A model generated the notes under the pieces. The model had not been told where the DNA came from, ran no database searches, and worked only from the letters and a program-made list of their open reading frames with translations. The translations under genes and the position numbers were made by a program. Shown piece by piece: positions 55,383 through 64,000 of a stretch of 64,000 nucleotides of DNA. The DNA is from Nephrocerus scutellatus (lineage: Eukaryota; Arthropoda; Insecta; Diptera; Pipunculidae): the NCBI GenBank assembly GCA_947095585.1, contig OX352765.1:74321976-74385975 (forward strand), in the 5' to 3' direction. How positions within the stretch are numbered: position 1 is the first letter of the stretch; each line of letters starts with the position of its first letter.

Positions 55383-55570
55383 TCTCGCGAATGGGTGACA
55401 AACGTTCCGAGAGTAATAACTTGTCACGGAAAGCTTCTCAATTCGCCGTTCGGATCCGGCTCTAAATTGTAGGTCCCTTCCATTTGAGTCCAAAAATATA
55501 AATGCGCAACACAAATGGTTGCGAGAAGCTAGGCCTTGGACTGCAATGGTATGTCGCGCCGAATATTATT
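55383..55570 (+). mobile_element. SINE, 5'-truncated copy
   Basis: Starts at TCTCGCGAATGGGTGACAAA and keeps the body (ACGTTCCGAGAGTAATAACT, CAATTCGCCGTTCGGATCCG, GTCGCGCCGAATATTATTAT). The tRNA-like head with its promoter boxes is missing. It includes the inner segment (GGTCCCTTCCATTTGAGTCC) found in the 44.6-kb copy. Confidence 0.88.
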
Positions 55571-55605
55571 ATGGCAAACACGTGGACTCTTGTGGTTGGA
55601 CTAAT
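55571..55605 (+). repeat. Short direct repeat, right copy
   Basis: ATGGCAAACACGTGGACTCT then TGTGGTTGGACTAAT. See 55096-55134. Confidence 0.75.
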
Positions 55606-55699
55606 GAGAGAGGTTTTCAAATTTCGCATCCCAGAAAGACACCAACAACGCTCCAACCATCTCTTTCCTTGTACCGCGCTAACATCTAACTTTCTTCTT

Positions 55700-56400
55700 C
55701 ACAAGAGGATATAATTTAACAATTCCCAAGCCCAATGGTGTCTTCTGTTCGTCTAAGCGTAATTTCAAAGCCCAACCTTTACCCATGAATGGATCCTGCA
55801 CCAGAAAAACAGAAAAACTCGCAAAACTCGGTATGTGCGTCAACAACCAATATTCCAAACAAATTACCAAATATTCGCTATCGCTAGTATTGCTGCGAAA
55901 TGTTTAGGTGTTCTAAAACGTACATCATTCCTTCTGAACTGGCTACTATTTACAAGGCATATATTCTCCCTAAGCTTGAATGCAACCGTATTGTCTGGGC
56001 GGATGATCCCAAGACCACATTGCATCTACTCGACAGATTTCAGAGCCGCGCGAATACAATCGAATCGCTTGAACATCGTAGGAATGTTTCCTACTTGTCA
56101 CTGTTTTATCGATTTTTCCATAAGCGGTGTTCAAAAGAAATATCGAGATGCATACCGCCCAACCTACAACCCAACCGAAATACCCGTGCCTTAACTCGAT
56201 GAGCTCACGGGTCCACCATTCGACTTATTTTCGGACGTACCAACCAATTCAGAGATTTCTGTGTTTCCGAATTTGTATGATCTACAGTCATTCTAGAGAA
56301 TGTGCAGAGACATTTAACCTTTTCTTCTCCTTAGTTTTCGAACGACCATGCTGAGCTAAGCATTATAAGGGTGCAAACCCTTGAGCGTGGGTACATTATA
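55700..56400 (+). mobile_element. CR1-like RT C-terminus and 3' end
   Basis: In order, across frame changes: FNNSQAQWCLL, RKTEKLAKLGMCVNNQYS, IFAIASIAAKCLGVLKR, SELATIYKAYILPKLECN, DDPKTTLHLLDRFQSRA and SLEHRRNVSYLSLFYRFFHK with the S-EI-RCIPPNLQPNRNTRA block. This is the region after the active site in CR1-clade RTs. The end (about 56390, GTGGGTACATTATAAG) corresponds to the usual WVHYKKK tail. It belongs to the same clade as 7.6-7.96 kb but a different segment, so the two may or may not be one family. Confidence 0.85.
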
Positions 56401-56569
56401 AGAAAAAAACTAGATCTCGAAAAGTAACTAGAGTTCTAAATGACATTTGCACCATATTTTAACCCAAGGGTTTTTCAACTGGTTCCAATAGAGTTTCTCA
56501 GCTATGCGTGAAGTCAACTGCAAGTTGTTTGACATTTAAACTCATCTTGCCATTTAATTATAAAAAAGT

Positions 56570-56860
56570 ACACGCTGGAACAGCGTTTCAAAACTATCCG
56601 AATGCTTGGTCAATGATCCCGTTAAGTTACGACAAATTAACGAGCGGTAATCATTCTCAGCGATGAATCCTATTTATGGCTTTCCTGGTTCGTTAATAAG
56701 CAAAATGATCGCATTTGGACAAGTCTGCAACTTGAAGCCATTTAGGAAATGCCATTTCAACCACAAACAATTTCTGTTTGGTGAAGGGTTGATGTTAGAG
56801 GGTTAATAGGCCCATACTTCTTCAATTATACTCGAGAAATCGATGCACGTGACTCTGAAA
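56570..56860 (+). pseudogene. DUF4817-type mariner relic, internally deleted
   Basis: YTLEQRFKTIRMLGQ resembles the transposase N-terminus at 30.8 kb (YTIEQRVEVIQ). It is followed directly by IILSDESYLWLSWFVNKQND and RIW, then stops interleaved with PFQPQTISVW and LIGPYFFN. The central 130 residues (helix-turn-helix region) are deleted. The first Asp (SDES) is present; the second and third are absent. Confidence 0.7.
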
Positions 56861-56874
56861 GCCTCTTGGCCAAT

Positions 56875-57235
56875 CAGTCGGAGTAAAAAAGTAAAGACTG
56901 CCTAAGAAGGTACAAGAAGGCGATCAAGGAAGCCAAGCGATGCTCTTGGATGGACTTCTGTCAATCAATTGAATCTTCCTAGGACTCTGCTAGAATTTGC
57001 CAAATTCTGGCGAAAGAGAGAACCTGTCCGACTTTCATCAAGAAAGCTAACGGTGGCTGGACGGTATCTGCGACAGAATCCCTGCATCTTCTCATAAAAA
57101 CACATTTCCCCACCACCAGCTATGCGCAAGATAACTTGGAGAGGTTGCATGCCGAGCATCTGGTCTCTCGTGATGTAGTGGATAACTTCATAGCACGGGA
57201 AAAGGTTTCTTTGGGGGAGTTCGGGTGGTTTTCAT
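56875..57235 (+). pseudogene. Pre-RT region of an I/LOA/R1-like element
   Basis: YKKAIKEAKRCSWMDFCQSI, DSARICQILAKERTCPTF, IKKANGGWTVSATESLHLL and KTHFPTTSYAQDN match the stretch between endonuclease and RT of RNase H-bearing non-LTR elements ('AK--SWR-FC--I', 'DG-WT-S--E-L--LL-THFPG'). One stop follows ESS. RT blocks do not follow because the GGGGCC array begins at about 57245. Confidence 0.78.
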
Positions 57236-57244
57236 ACTCAAAGC

Positions 57245-57485
57245 ATACAGAAGTGGCCCCACGACCCCTGTACAAGAAGTGTTGTCTATCGGAGATATAC
57301 GCGAATATTAAATTTGAAGATTAAGGTGAAGGTTAATTTTTTAAAAAAAGTTTTTGGGGCCCCACGACCCCGGGGTCCGGGAATTCAAAATTTTTACAAA
57401 AAGTGTTGTTCATCGTAGATACACATGTGTATAAAATTTGAAGAAAATCGGGTAAATTTTTTTAACGTGGACCCGAGGTCCGAGG
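57245..57485 (+). repeat. GGGGCC-family array, two units
   Basis: GGCCCCACGACCCCTGTACA, GTGTTGTCTATCGGAGATAT, GGGGCCCCACGACCCCGGGG, AAAAAGTGTTGTTCATCGTA and AAAATTTGAAGAAAATCGGG. No terminal edge is seen. Confidence 0.85.
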
Positions 57486-57578
57486 GCACTTAGAGCACGC
57501 TCATACTCTGAGCAAATAAGAAACACGAGCATTTTTCTTGATAACTCTTTGACTGCTCTGAACTAATTTATGAAAACG

Positions 57579-57612
57579 CCAAATGACAGAATGTTGTGAA
57601 AACTTGTTGTTC
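57579..57612 (+). repeat. Dispersed 34-bp repeat, second copy
   Basis: CCAAATGACAGAATGTTGTG then AAAACTTGTTGTTC; it differs by one base from 20938-20971. Weaker similarity continues for about 45 bp in both places (ACACCAAA... CGACAT). Confidence 0.8.
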
Positions 57613-57619
57613 TATCTGT

Positions 57620-58320
57620 AAGTTGATATCGACACCAAAAAACGACATCAATAAAAATACAATTCAGTAAATAAGTAAGTTAGTTGAATTAAGCATAAAA
57701 CATTTATGTCTCCTTTCATTTGCTGGGTTCATTTGTGGATTTCTCTCTCGTGGTTTCAGTTTAACGTTGCATTTGCGAACTGTGCCCGGAGTACGGTTTG
57801 ATTTTATGTACCTTTGTTTTGTAACTGATAATGTTACTTTGCTACCCGTCGGAAATCGGGTACATCGGGCACTCACCTCGTTCACCTCGAAAACTATGTC
57901 ACTTTGAAAGCTAACCTATGGGTATGTTTTCGGATACGGTTTGTGCAATTGGAAAGAGACATTAGTAAACAAAATACATACATATTACTTAAAGATGAAA
58001 TGGAATGTTCATAATCGATTCGACTTTTATACTATACGCATTAACGCATTAATAATGATTGTGTAAGTCTTAGTAATGTATATTGATTCTTGAGAAATGA
58101 TGTGAAACCGAAATTTTCTGTTTTCGTTCATTATTAGAAATAATGACATTATTAATAACCGTGTAAGTGCCGAGTTAAAAATAGGGCGACGCAAACTCGT
58201 AGTGCTGCCATGAACAGGCAGAATAGATTTTGCAATCAAAATCCACCAAATCAAGCAACGCAGCCGACTGCGCAGCACACACCGCACACAGTCATTAAAG
58301 TACATCGGTATCTGATGCCA
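57620..58320. other. No recognisable gene
   Basis: AT-rich with unsupported frames of 73 and 92 codons. Confidence 0.5.
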
Positions 58321-58324
58321 CTAT

Positions 58325-58945
58325 AAGAAATTAAAAAAATTTAAAAGGGCCTTGCGGCCGAACCTGGGACCCGATCACTACCAAATTTTAGAAAAAGTAT
58401 TGTTTATTGAGTATACACATGTGTGTAAAATTTGAAAAAAATCGGGTAATTTTTATTTTAAATTTGTATGGGAGCCCCACGAACCCGAGGCCCGATCACT
58501 TCCAAATTTTAAAAGAAAGTATCGTCACCAGAAATACACACGTGTACAAAATTTCAGGAAAATCGGGCTCTAGGAAGCGCGTTAAAAATTGATAATTAAA
58601 AAGAAAAAATTTGTATGGGAGCCCCCCGACCCCGGGGCCGGATCGCTTCAAAAATTTTACAAAACATTTTGTCCATCGGAGATCGGAGATTTGTATAAAA
58701 TTTTAAGAAAATCGGGTAAATTTTTTAAAATATTTGTATGGGAGCCCCCCGACCCCGAGGTCCGAGGGGCTTGAAATTTTAATAGAAAGTATTCTCATGG
58801 AAATATACATGTGTGCAAAATTTCAAAATTCCCGGGCTATGGGAAATGGGTTAAAAATTGATCGCAAGATTCCATGACACACAAATCCACAAATCCACAA
58901 ACACACGGGCACGCGAAGTGAATATAGAGAATTTAAAAAAAAAAG
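58325..58945 (+). repeat. GGGGCC-family array with edge, best preserved
   Basis: Four units spaced 116-155 bp (ACACATGTGTGTAAAATTTG-type anchors near 58411, 58531, 58686, 58802). Each has GTATGGGAGCCCC(C/A)CGA and GACCCCG(A/G)GG(C/T)C blocks. The last unit is followed by AAAAATTGATCGCAAGATTC, an ACACACAAATCCACAAA tract and the edge GCACGCGAAGTGAATATAGA with GAATTTAAAA, just before family C begins. Confidence 0.9.
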
Positions 58946-58954
58946 CCCCTTACG

Positions 58955-59990
58955 CTAAAGTCAACATTGGTCCATACCAGTGTGGGCTAATCCCAGGCAA
59001 ATCAACAACTGATCAGATTTACACCCTTAGGCAGGTGATAGGAAAAGGTCTATAATTTCAAAACTCACTACACCATCTTTTTATAGACTTTAAAGCCGTC
59101 TATGATATCATAGCCAGAGTAGAACTTTATAAAGCCGTGAGAAAATTCGGAATCCAAAATAAACTGATTCGACTATGTACGTTGACCATGACCAATCTTA
59201 TAAGCCAAGTAAAAATATCCGGATCACTATCAAGCGCATTCAACATCTATAACGGGCTCTGACAAGGGGATGGACTGGCCTGCGTCCTCTTCAATCTGGC
59301 GTTGGAGAACGTGATCCGAGACTCTGACGTAACGGCGAGAGGACCAATTCTCTATAAGTCCATTTAGATGCTGGCTTACGCAGACGATATTGACATCGTT
59401 GGTATAAACCCAACAGCTGTACAGAAAGCTTTCATCCAGATAGAGCAGCCGGCACGACATCTGAGGCTGCACATAAATGAGAGCACAAAACAAAGTACAT
59501 GGTGGCCACGTCTGCGTCCAGAAGATCCAACATTGGTCCCGCAATTAAAATAATGGGGCGCGAATTTTAAGTAATGCAATCCTTTAACTATCTCGGGTCA
59601 ACTGTAGCAGCCGATAACAGCATGGAACCAGAAATACGAGCACGGTTGATTAAAGCCATCAAAGCTTACTATAGTCTGTCAAGACTCTTCAAATCCAGGA
59701 ACGTAACCACAACATCCACGCTGCTGGTATATAAGACAATGGTCATACCAGTACTTACCCGATATTTGGGTGCTTACCAAAAAGCATTCTGACCTACCAG
59801 ACGTGCTCGAGAGAAAAGTCTTACGGAGAATTTTTGTGGTGAAGGACGATTCCGGAGACTCTACAATGCTGAGATCTACGAGCGTTACCGCGATTTCGAC
59901 ATCGTGAAGAGAATTAAGCTCGGTAGGCTCCGGTGGGCAGGACACCTAGCTCGCACGAGCGAAGAGGATCCTGCTCTTAGCCTAGATGCC
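58955..59990 (+). mobile_element. RTE-like element (family C), copy 3
   Basis: Starts inside the RT (GPYQCGLIPGKSTTDQIYTL, 58965-59030), then motif A region (HHLFIDFKAVYDIIARVELY), MLAYADDIDIVGINPTAVQK with YADD at about 59375, SFNYLGSTVAADNSMEPEIR (59580-59640), AYYSLSRLFKSRN, LLVYKTMVIPVLTR and, after shifts, LERKVLRRIF and IKLGRLRWAGHLARTSEEDP (59910-59970). Stops occur near 59055, 59260 and 59790. It is the most complete RT of the family here. Confidence 0.87.
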
Positions 59991-60091
59991 TCAGAAGATT
60001 CTTTTATTTTTCCCCTGTGGAGTCTCCAGGATAAACGCATGGCTCTCTTTAATTCTTTTTTATATAATTTGAAGGATGCTTTGAAGGCATC

Positions 60092-60475
60092 CTAGTTGGT
60101 CTCTACTCTTGCGACTTTGGCTAAATTAAACAGTTTTCTACAACTGTTTATAATTTGCCCAACTCTGAGTTCCACCAGTATGGTTTCTTCTTGCATATCA
60201 GACGAATAAAGAGCAGACAGCGCTTTATTGAAAGCCTTTAACTTTTTATCAAGCTTTAGGGAAGGATTTATAAGTTCAGCGTTTAATTGTTTCCCTGTAT
60301 TTGATTGAGTTGGATTTTCGATAATTTCAAAAAGCTGATTGGCAAGGGGACTAACCGTCAAGACTAAATCAGCAGCAGTGATCTGAGAAAAAGTAATCAG
60401 TCTAAATGTACCGGTGTAGGTGCATTTGGCAGTTTCAAGGTTCGTCGCGTTGATATCTCGATTGCTAAGGTTCAC
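60092..60475 (-). CDS. Unrecognised 127-codon ORF
   Basis: No family recognised. The frame is open from 60475 to a stop at 60092 and reads LETAKCTYTGTFRLITFSQI, LTVSPLANQLFEIIENPTQS, then a polar, lysine-rich, helix-like stretch ending LFNLAKVARVETN. It lies downstream, on the same strand, of a probable endonuclease start (60509-60700), so it may be a retroelement piece or an older insertion. Confidence 0.3.
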   Translation of the reverse strand: MNLSNRDINATNLETAKCTYTGTFRLITFSQITAADLVLTVSPLANQLFEIIENPTQSNTGKQLNAELINPSLKLDKKLKAFNKALSALYSSDMQEETILVELRVGQIINSCRKLFNLAKVARVETN

Positions 60476-60508
60476 TTTTCACTAATATGCACATTTGAAA
60501 GGCCACCT

Positions 60509-61080
60509 TTATCTGCTATTTTGGTGGCTAGTATCCGGCATTCCTGAGTCCGCAAACCAAGTTGTTAACAATTCTTGGATCTCTTTCTTTAAAAAAAAAA
60601 ACTGGTAAACGGAGGCTGAGGCCTTCTTTGAGTGTTGGAGATTAATCTGAAGACTAACTGCAGCATTTTTGCTACAATCAGACAGAGAAACATCCACCAA
60701 GGTGTTTTTCAGATCGCCCCGTTCCGAAGGCTAGCCAGGAGGGAATGTCCACCGTCTCCTATCCGACAGGGGGTAAGTTACGGGGGCAGACGATAATTAA
60801 GTTAGGGAAACATCGACCTCCAGCGATCGTAGTGTGACTGATGTTCCCAGTATAGGAACCTGGAGTTCCGAGTCTGCGTGATAGGGGTGAGGGCAGTTCA
60901 CCAGCATCCAGCTCATCCTTCATATAGACTCGAAGCGTGATATGATATCTAGCTGCACCAATCACTGCGACCATTTTGTCTTGGAAGACATCGGTAAAGG
61001 ACTTCTGAGATATGACCGTGGAGTGATGAAGAACGAATGAAAGTCCATCTGAGATCCGCAATATACAGATAATGCTAGCT
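60509..61080 (-). pseudogene. Probable 5' part of an I/LOA-like element
   Basis: The minus-strand frame at 60700-60509 contains AAVSLQINLQHSKKASASVY, matching the 'LQINLQHS--AS--L' start of endonucleases in I/LOA/R1-like ORF2. The 100-codon frame just upstream (61061-60759) is unrecognised and could be the end of ORF1 or the 5' region. The rest of the endonuclease (the IQEPW block) is missing. Confidence 0.5.
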
Positions 61081-61084
61081 AGCC

Positions 61085-61670
61085 TGAAGGTCGCCAGGTA
61101 TCAGAATACTCAGTACATTTTTTTTAAGAACTGGGCTCAAGCCAGGCTAATTATTGGTACGGTACGTATGAGACCTTAATCCACGATGAGGATAATAGAG
61201 TAGGTAGGATGAGTAGATGGAAGAGGGAAAGAGGGTGAAGAGAGCCCTTTGGTTTTAGGACTTCTCTAGATAAAATTTCCCAAGTGTCTTTGACCATACT
61301 TAGCCCCTACAACTCGACAAGTTTGACGCTCAGGTAGGAAATATTATCCATGTAGACGGAAATGTTTGCTAACATCGTCCAATTTGAATGGTGCATTCTA
61401 CCTGACGCGGAATAAGGTTTATCTTCATCGCCGTTATAAATTCTGAAGAATTGGTATGACAAGATGGTCTTGCCTTATCTCCACAGTAGTAGTAGTTTTT
61501 TTTACAGGGAATTCCTTAACATTTGCCCTTTTTTATTGCCAAATATCACCCAAGTATCTTGTTGGCCATCGGCTATTTTTGTAAGTGAAACTACTTTATC
61601 GGTCGGAGAAAATTTAGTAGGGTATCAAAAAAAAATTGTGATACGATTTTGTGTCACATTTTTGAATACT
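61085..61670. other. No recognisable gene
   Basis: Contains GATGGAAGAGGGAAAGAGGG near 61210 and unsupported short frames. It may be the rest of the preceding retroelement. Confidence 0.4.
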
Positions 61671-61673
61671 TGT

Positions 61674-61910
61674 GCGACTATAAGACTTGTACGTTGTACC
61701 TAAGGAAATTCTGGGATATGGTCATTAGAGTCTGGAATTTTGGGAACTAAGCCACTTCTCAACTGATTTGTAAGGAATTCCGTATTTAGGACAAAGATGC
61801 GACTATAAGATTTGTTTCAATGGAAATTCTGGGATATGGTCATTAAGGTCTGGAATTTTGATAACTAAGCCCTTTCTCAGCCGATTTGTATGAAATTCGG
61901 TATCGCCTTT
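61674..61910. repeat. 125-bp tandem duplication
   Basis: GCGACTATAAGA at 61674 recurs at 61799, followed in both copies by TGGGATATGGTCATTA, TCTGGAATTTTG, AACTAAGCC and CTGATTTGTA/CCGATTTGTA. The second copy is about 110 bp long. A GGGTGTACTTTGGGGGTCTT-type T/G-rich stretch follows. Confidence 0.88.
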
Positions 61911-61914
61911 TGGG

Positions 61915-64000
61915 TGTACTTTGGGGGTCTTTTTAAGGACATTTGACGGGTCTCTTGAGTGAGGGTATTTTGGGGGTTTTTGTGGAGCCTTTTGGGAGAA
62001 GTTTAACTTACACCGCGCGTAAGAGTTACACGCACTGTTTTTGTTTCCAACCCAATATTTATCATAGAGAACCCAATGTGATTGTTTAGTGTGGTTTTTG
62101 AGAGGGCGGCATTATTGAGCAATTTTTCTCCGAAGATAAAGATGGCAACAGTGCTTCCGAAAACGATACAGAACTAACTTTCAAGAGAAACCAGCCGATA
62201 GTTCACCCTGTTTGTTGGAGATCGAATTTCGTCAGTCAAAGGTAATTTTGAACACGAGCTCAAGCGAAACGTATATGAACAGTATCCATGTTTCCTCTTC
62301 GAAAGTTAGAACTTGACTCTTGGCTATTGGTTTGACTGTCAAACTATTCAACTTATCTGAACGCAAGGTGCAACAGACAAAAATGACGCCAGTTTGGACT
62401 GACTTCTGACAGAAGCTATTGAATAATAGTAAACATTTCATGTTTATGTATTGTCCTTCAGCAAATGGCATTAATCTCGATTTTGAAGGTATTCAGATAC
62501 TGGCACAGATTAATTGGAAAACTCAACTTTTCCTGTCAGTTTAGGACATAATTTTATATGGAAATGAATAAATTCAGTTACGGTAATTCATTAAACCGAG
62601 CAAGAGCAACCAAATGTGATTTGTTGACACATACAGTGTGGACTTTGTGCAATTGGCTGCACTGCAAGTTAGTACTTTGCGTGCATATTAAGTCTTTCCT
62701 TGAAACAATCTAATCTAATTCACGCGAATATTAAACAGCACATCAATCGTGTTGGCTTCACGGTTCGACGGATGGACAAACTTAACAATGCGGAGCAAAA
62801 TGCTGTCTCACACAGAGAAGGTGACCTCAAGTACACATACAACTGAGTACTAATTAATGTGACAAATTAAGTGTACACCACGAAGACGTTATCCATCGTT
62901 AACGCCTTTAAGTATCGTTGCTCCGTTCGTCGGTCGTCCGCAAGTTACAATACATTACGTTAGACAACCACACAGCGCAACCACCACAACCGCTTATCAA
63001 TCGATAACATTCCGATTCCAATGTTGGGCTGCAATGTGTAACGTAATGTAAAGCAACGCTAGGGCTTCTTGAACATAGATGGATGGATTGACGCCACCTA
63101 CACTCTGCTACCAGCAGTGCACCTGTAGCGGAAGAAACAACAATGTTCTGCATCTTGTTCACCTAATGGCATGGCGGCGGCACCTGACATAATTCAACAC
63201 GAATGGTAAATTAATTCAGAGCGGATTAGGGCGGTGCACTATGCGTCAATTGTCGTGCTTAACGTGTGACGTGCATCAGGAGGACGGAGCGTTGCGTCGC
63301 ATCGCGTCTGGAGGAGGACAAGCGACCGAAACCGAAAAATTCGAAATGATAGAAAAAATGCTAGGAATGGTGTTGACAGGCACACAAGAATTAATGATGC
63401 GGGAAAGGCAGATAATCGGATCAGATGGGATTCACCTGTTCTGTTCTGTTAAGTTTTGTGCGGAGCGCGGCCTAGCGGGTCTGTCTCTTTGGCGAAATAC
63501 TCGTACTTATCTTAATTCCATAAGCCGAACGCCTTTCTCACAGCTGCAGCAGCAGTTAAATAGACGCCAATCGGACGGGAATCGGTTTAAAAGACATGTA
63601 GGGGGCAATTGTCCCTGAAAGCAGCGCCATAGCCACAGTCAGCGGAATTTTCAAGTTGACGCGGCAATAACACTATAATATACCGATGGAAAATTCCTCT
63701 AAGAAGACGCAGGAATCGATCGATGGAATGGACGGATAGGCGACCATTTTTTTCATGTTTTTTTCCTTTCCCATGCGGCTGATTCAATTAAGCGGTCATT
63801 GTAATTACTGTTGGATCTTGTTAGTAGCCGACTTGGTACGGCTTTAGAGAGCCGATTGTGCCGACTCTGCACAGATGCAATCTGAATCGCAATCTAACGC
63901 ATTGCCCCAACACGGAACAGCCATCAGAGACAAACGTTTACTGAATTTAATTTTTCTATACATGGCGGCTGCAACCGGAGACGGCTCTCCAGCTAGCTAC
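61915..64000. other. No recognisable gene
   Basis: The longest frame is 125 codons at 63241-63618 plus (MRQLSCLTCDVHQEDGALRR ... QLQQQLNRRQSDGN). It matches no family I know and is not flanked by clear splice or promoter signals. 62900-63650 is less AT-rich than most of the window and may be host unique DNA. Confidence 0.45.

Noticed and set aside
63241..63618. 125-codon plus-strand frame
   Set aside because: No recognisable domain, and no clear promoter or splice context; left as part of an unannotated stretch.

Overview
The window looks like insect nuclear DNA, most likely from a fly (Diptera). It is AT-rich, has no long intact host gene, and is dominated by layers of decayed transposable elements of kinds common in dipteran genomes: RTE-like, CR1-like and RNase H-bearing non-LTR retrotransposons, a gypsy-like LTR element, mariner/DUF4817-type and hAT-like DNA transposons, a tRNA-derived SINE and MITEs. 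The host group is an inference from this composition. I assigned families by recognising motifs, not by database search. I saw no CRISPR array, operon, rRNA gene or functional tRNA gene.

Names used below. Families A, B and C are non-LTR elements with a CFDP2/BovB-like (RTE-type) endonuclease and a reverse transcriptase (RT). Family D and the unlettered RT-RNase H elements are I/LOA/R1-like, with RNase H and a CCHC tail. Family E, family G and the pieces called 'CR1-like' carry CR1/L2-type RTs. The 'GGGGCC family' is a repeat with units of about 120 bp, found at eight places.

Layout. 0-5 kb: an RT-RNase H element split by a 1,010-bp hAT-like element with an 8-bp target duplication, then a truncated family G copy ending in a hairpin, a GGGGCC copy and an inverted-repeat block. 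7.6-10.5 kb: a CR1 fragment and a nearly full-length broken family A element (minus strand). 12.6-15.3 kb: a GGGGCC array, an RT-RNase H element and another GGGGCC copy. 16.8-20 kb: family B and E pieces. 24.2-26.6 kb: family C joined to family D. 28.7-32.2 kb: the best nest, in which an RNase H element holds a SINE (12-bp target duplication) that itself holds a mariner-like transposon (TA duplication, 24-bp identical terminal repeats). 34-35.2 kb: a long GAAAT microsatellite, a fold-back MITE and a GTTGTT-rich repeat. 36.5-40.2 kb: family C back-to-back with a gypsy-like pol relic that is interrupted by family G. 42.5-47.3 kb: a GGGGCC array, a SINE, a GGGGCC copy and the longest family B element. 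48.2 kb: a mariner relic. 51.3-52.8 kb: another family B copy. 54.4-61.9 kb: short tandem duplications, SINE, CR1, DUF4817 relic, RT-RNase H, GGGGCC arrays, family C and an unclassified minus-strand retroelement-like tract.

None of the coding pieces appears able to make a full working protein; all carry stops, frameshifts, deletions or lost catalytic residues. The stretches between them (for example 5-7.6, 10.5-12.6, 21.8-24.2, 26.6-28.7, 32.2-34, 40.2-42.5, 48.5-51.3 and 62-64 kb) show only short unsupported ORFs and may be intronic or intergenic host DNA. The useful content is therefore insertion history, repeat architecture and a few unusual structures, not a new gene system.
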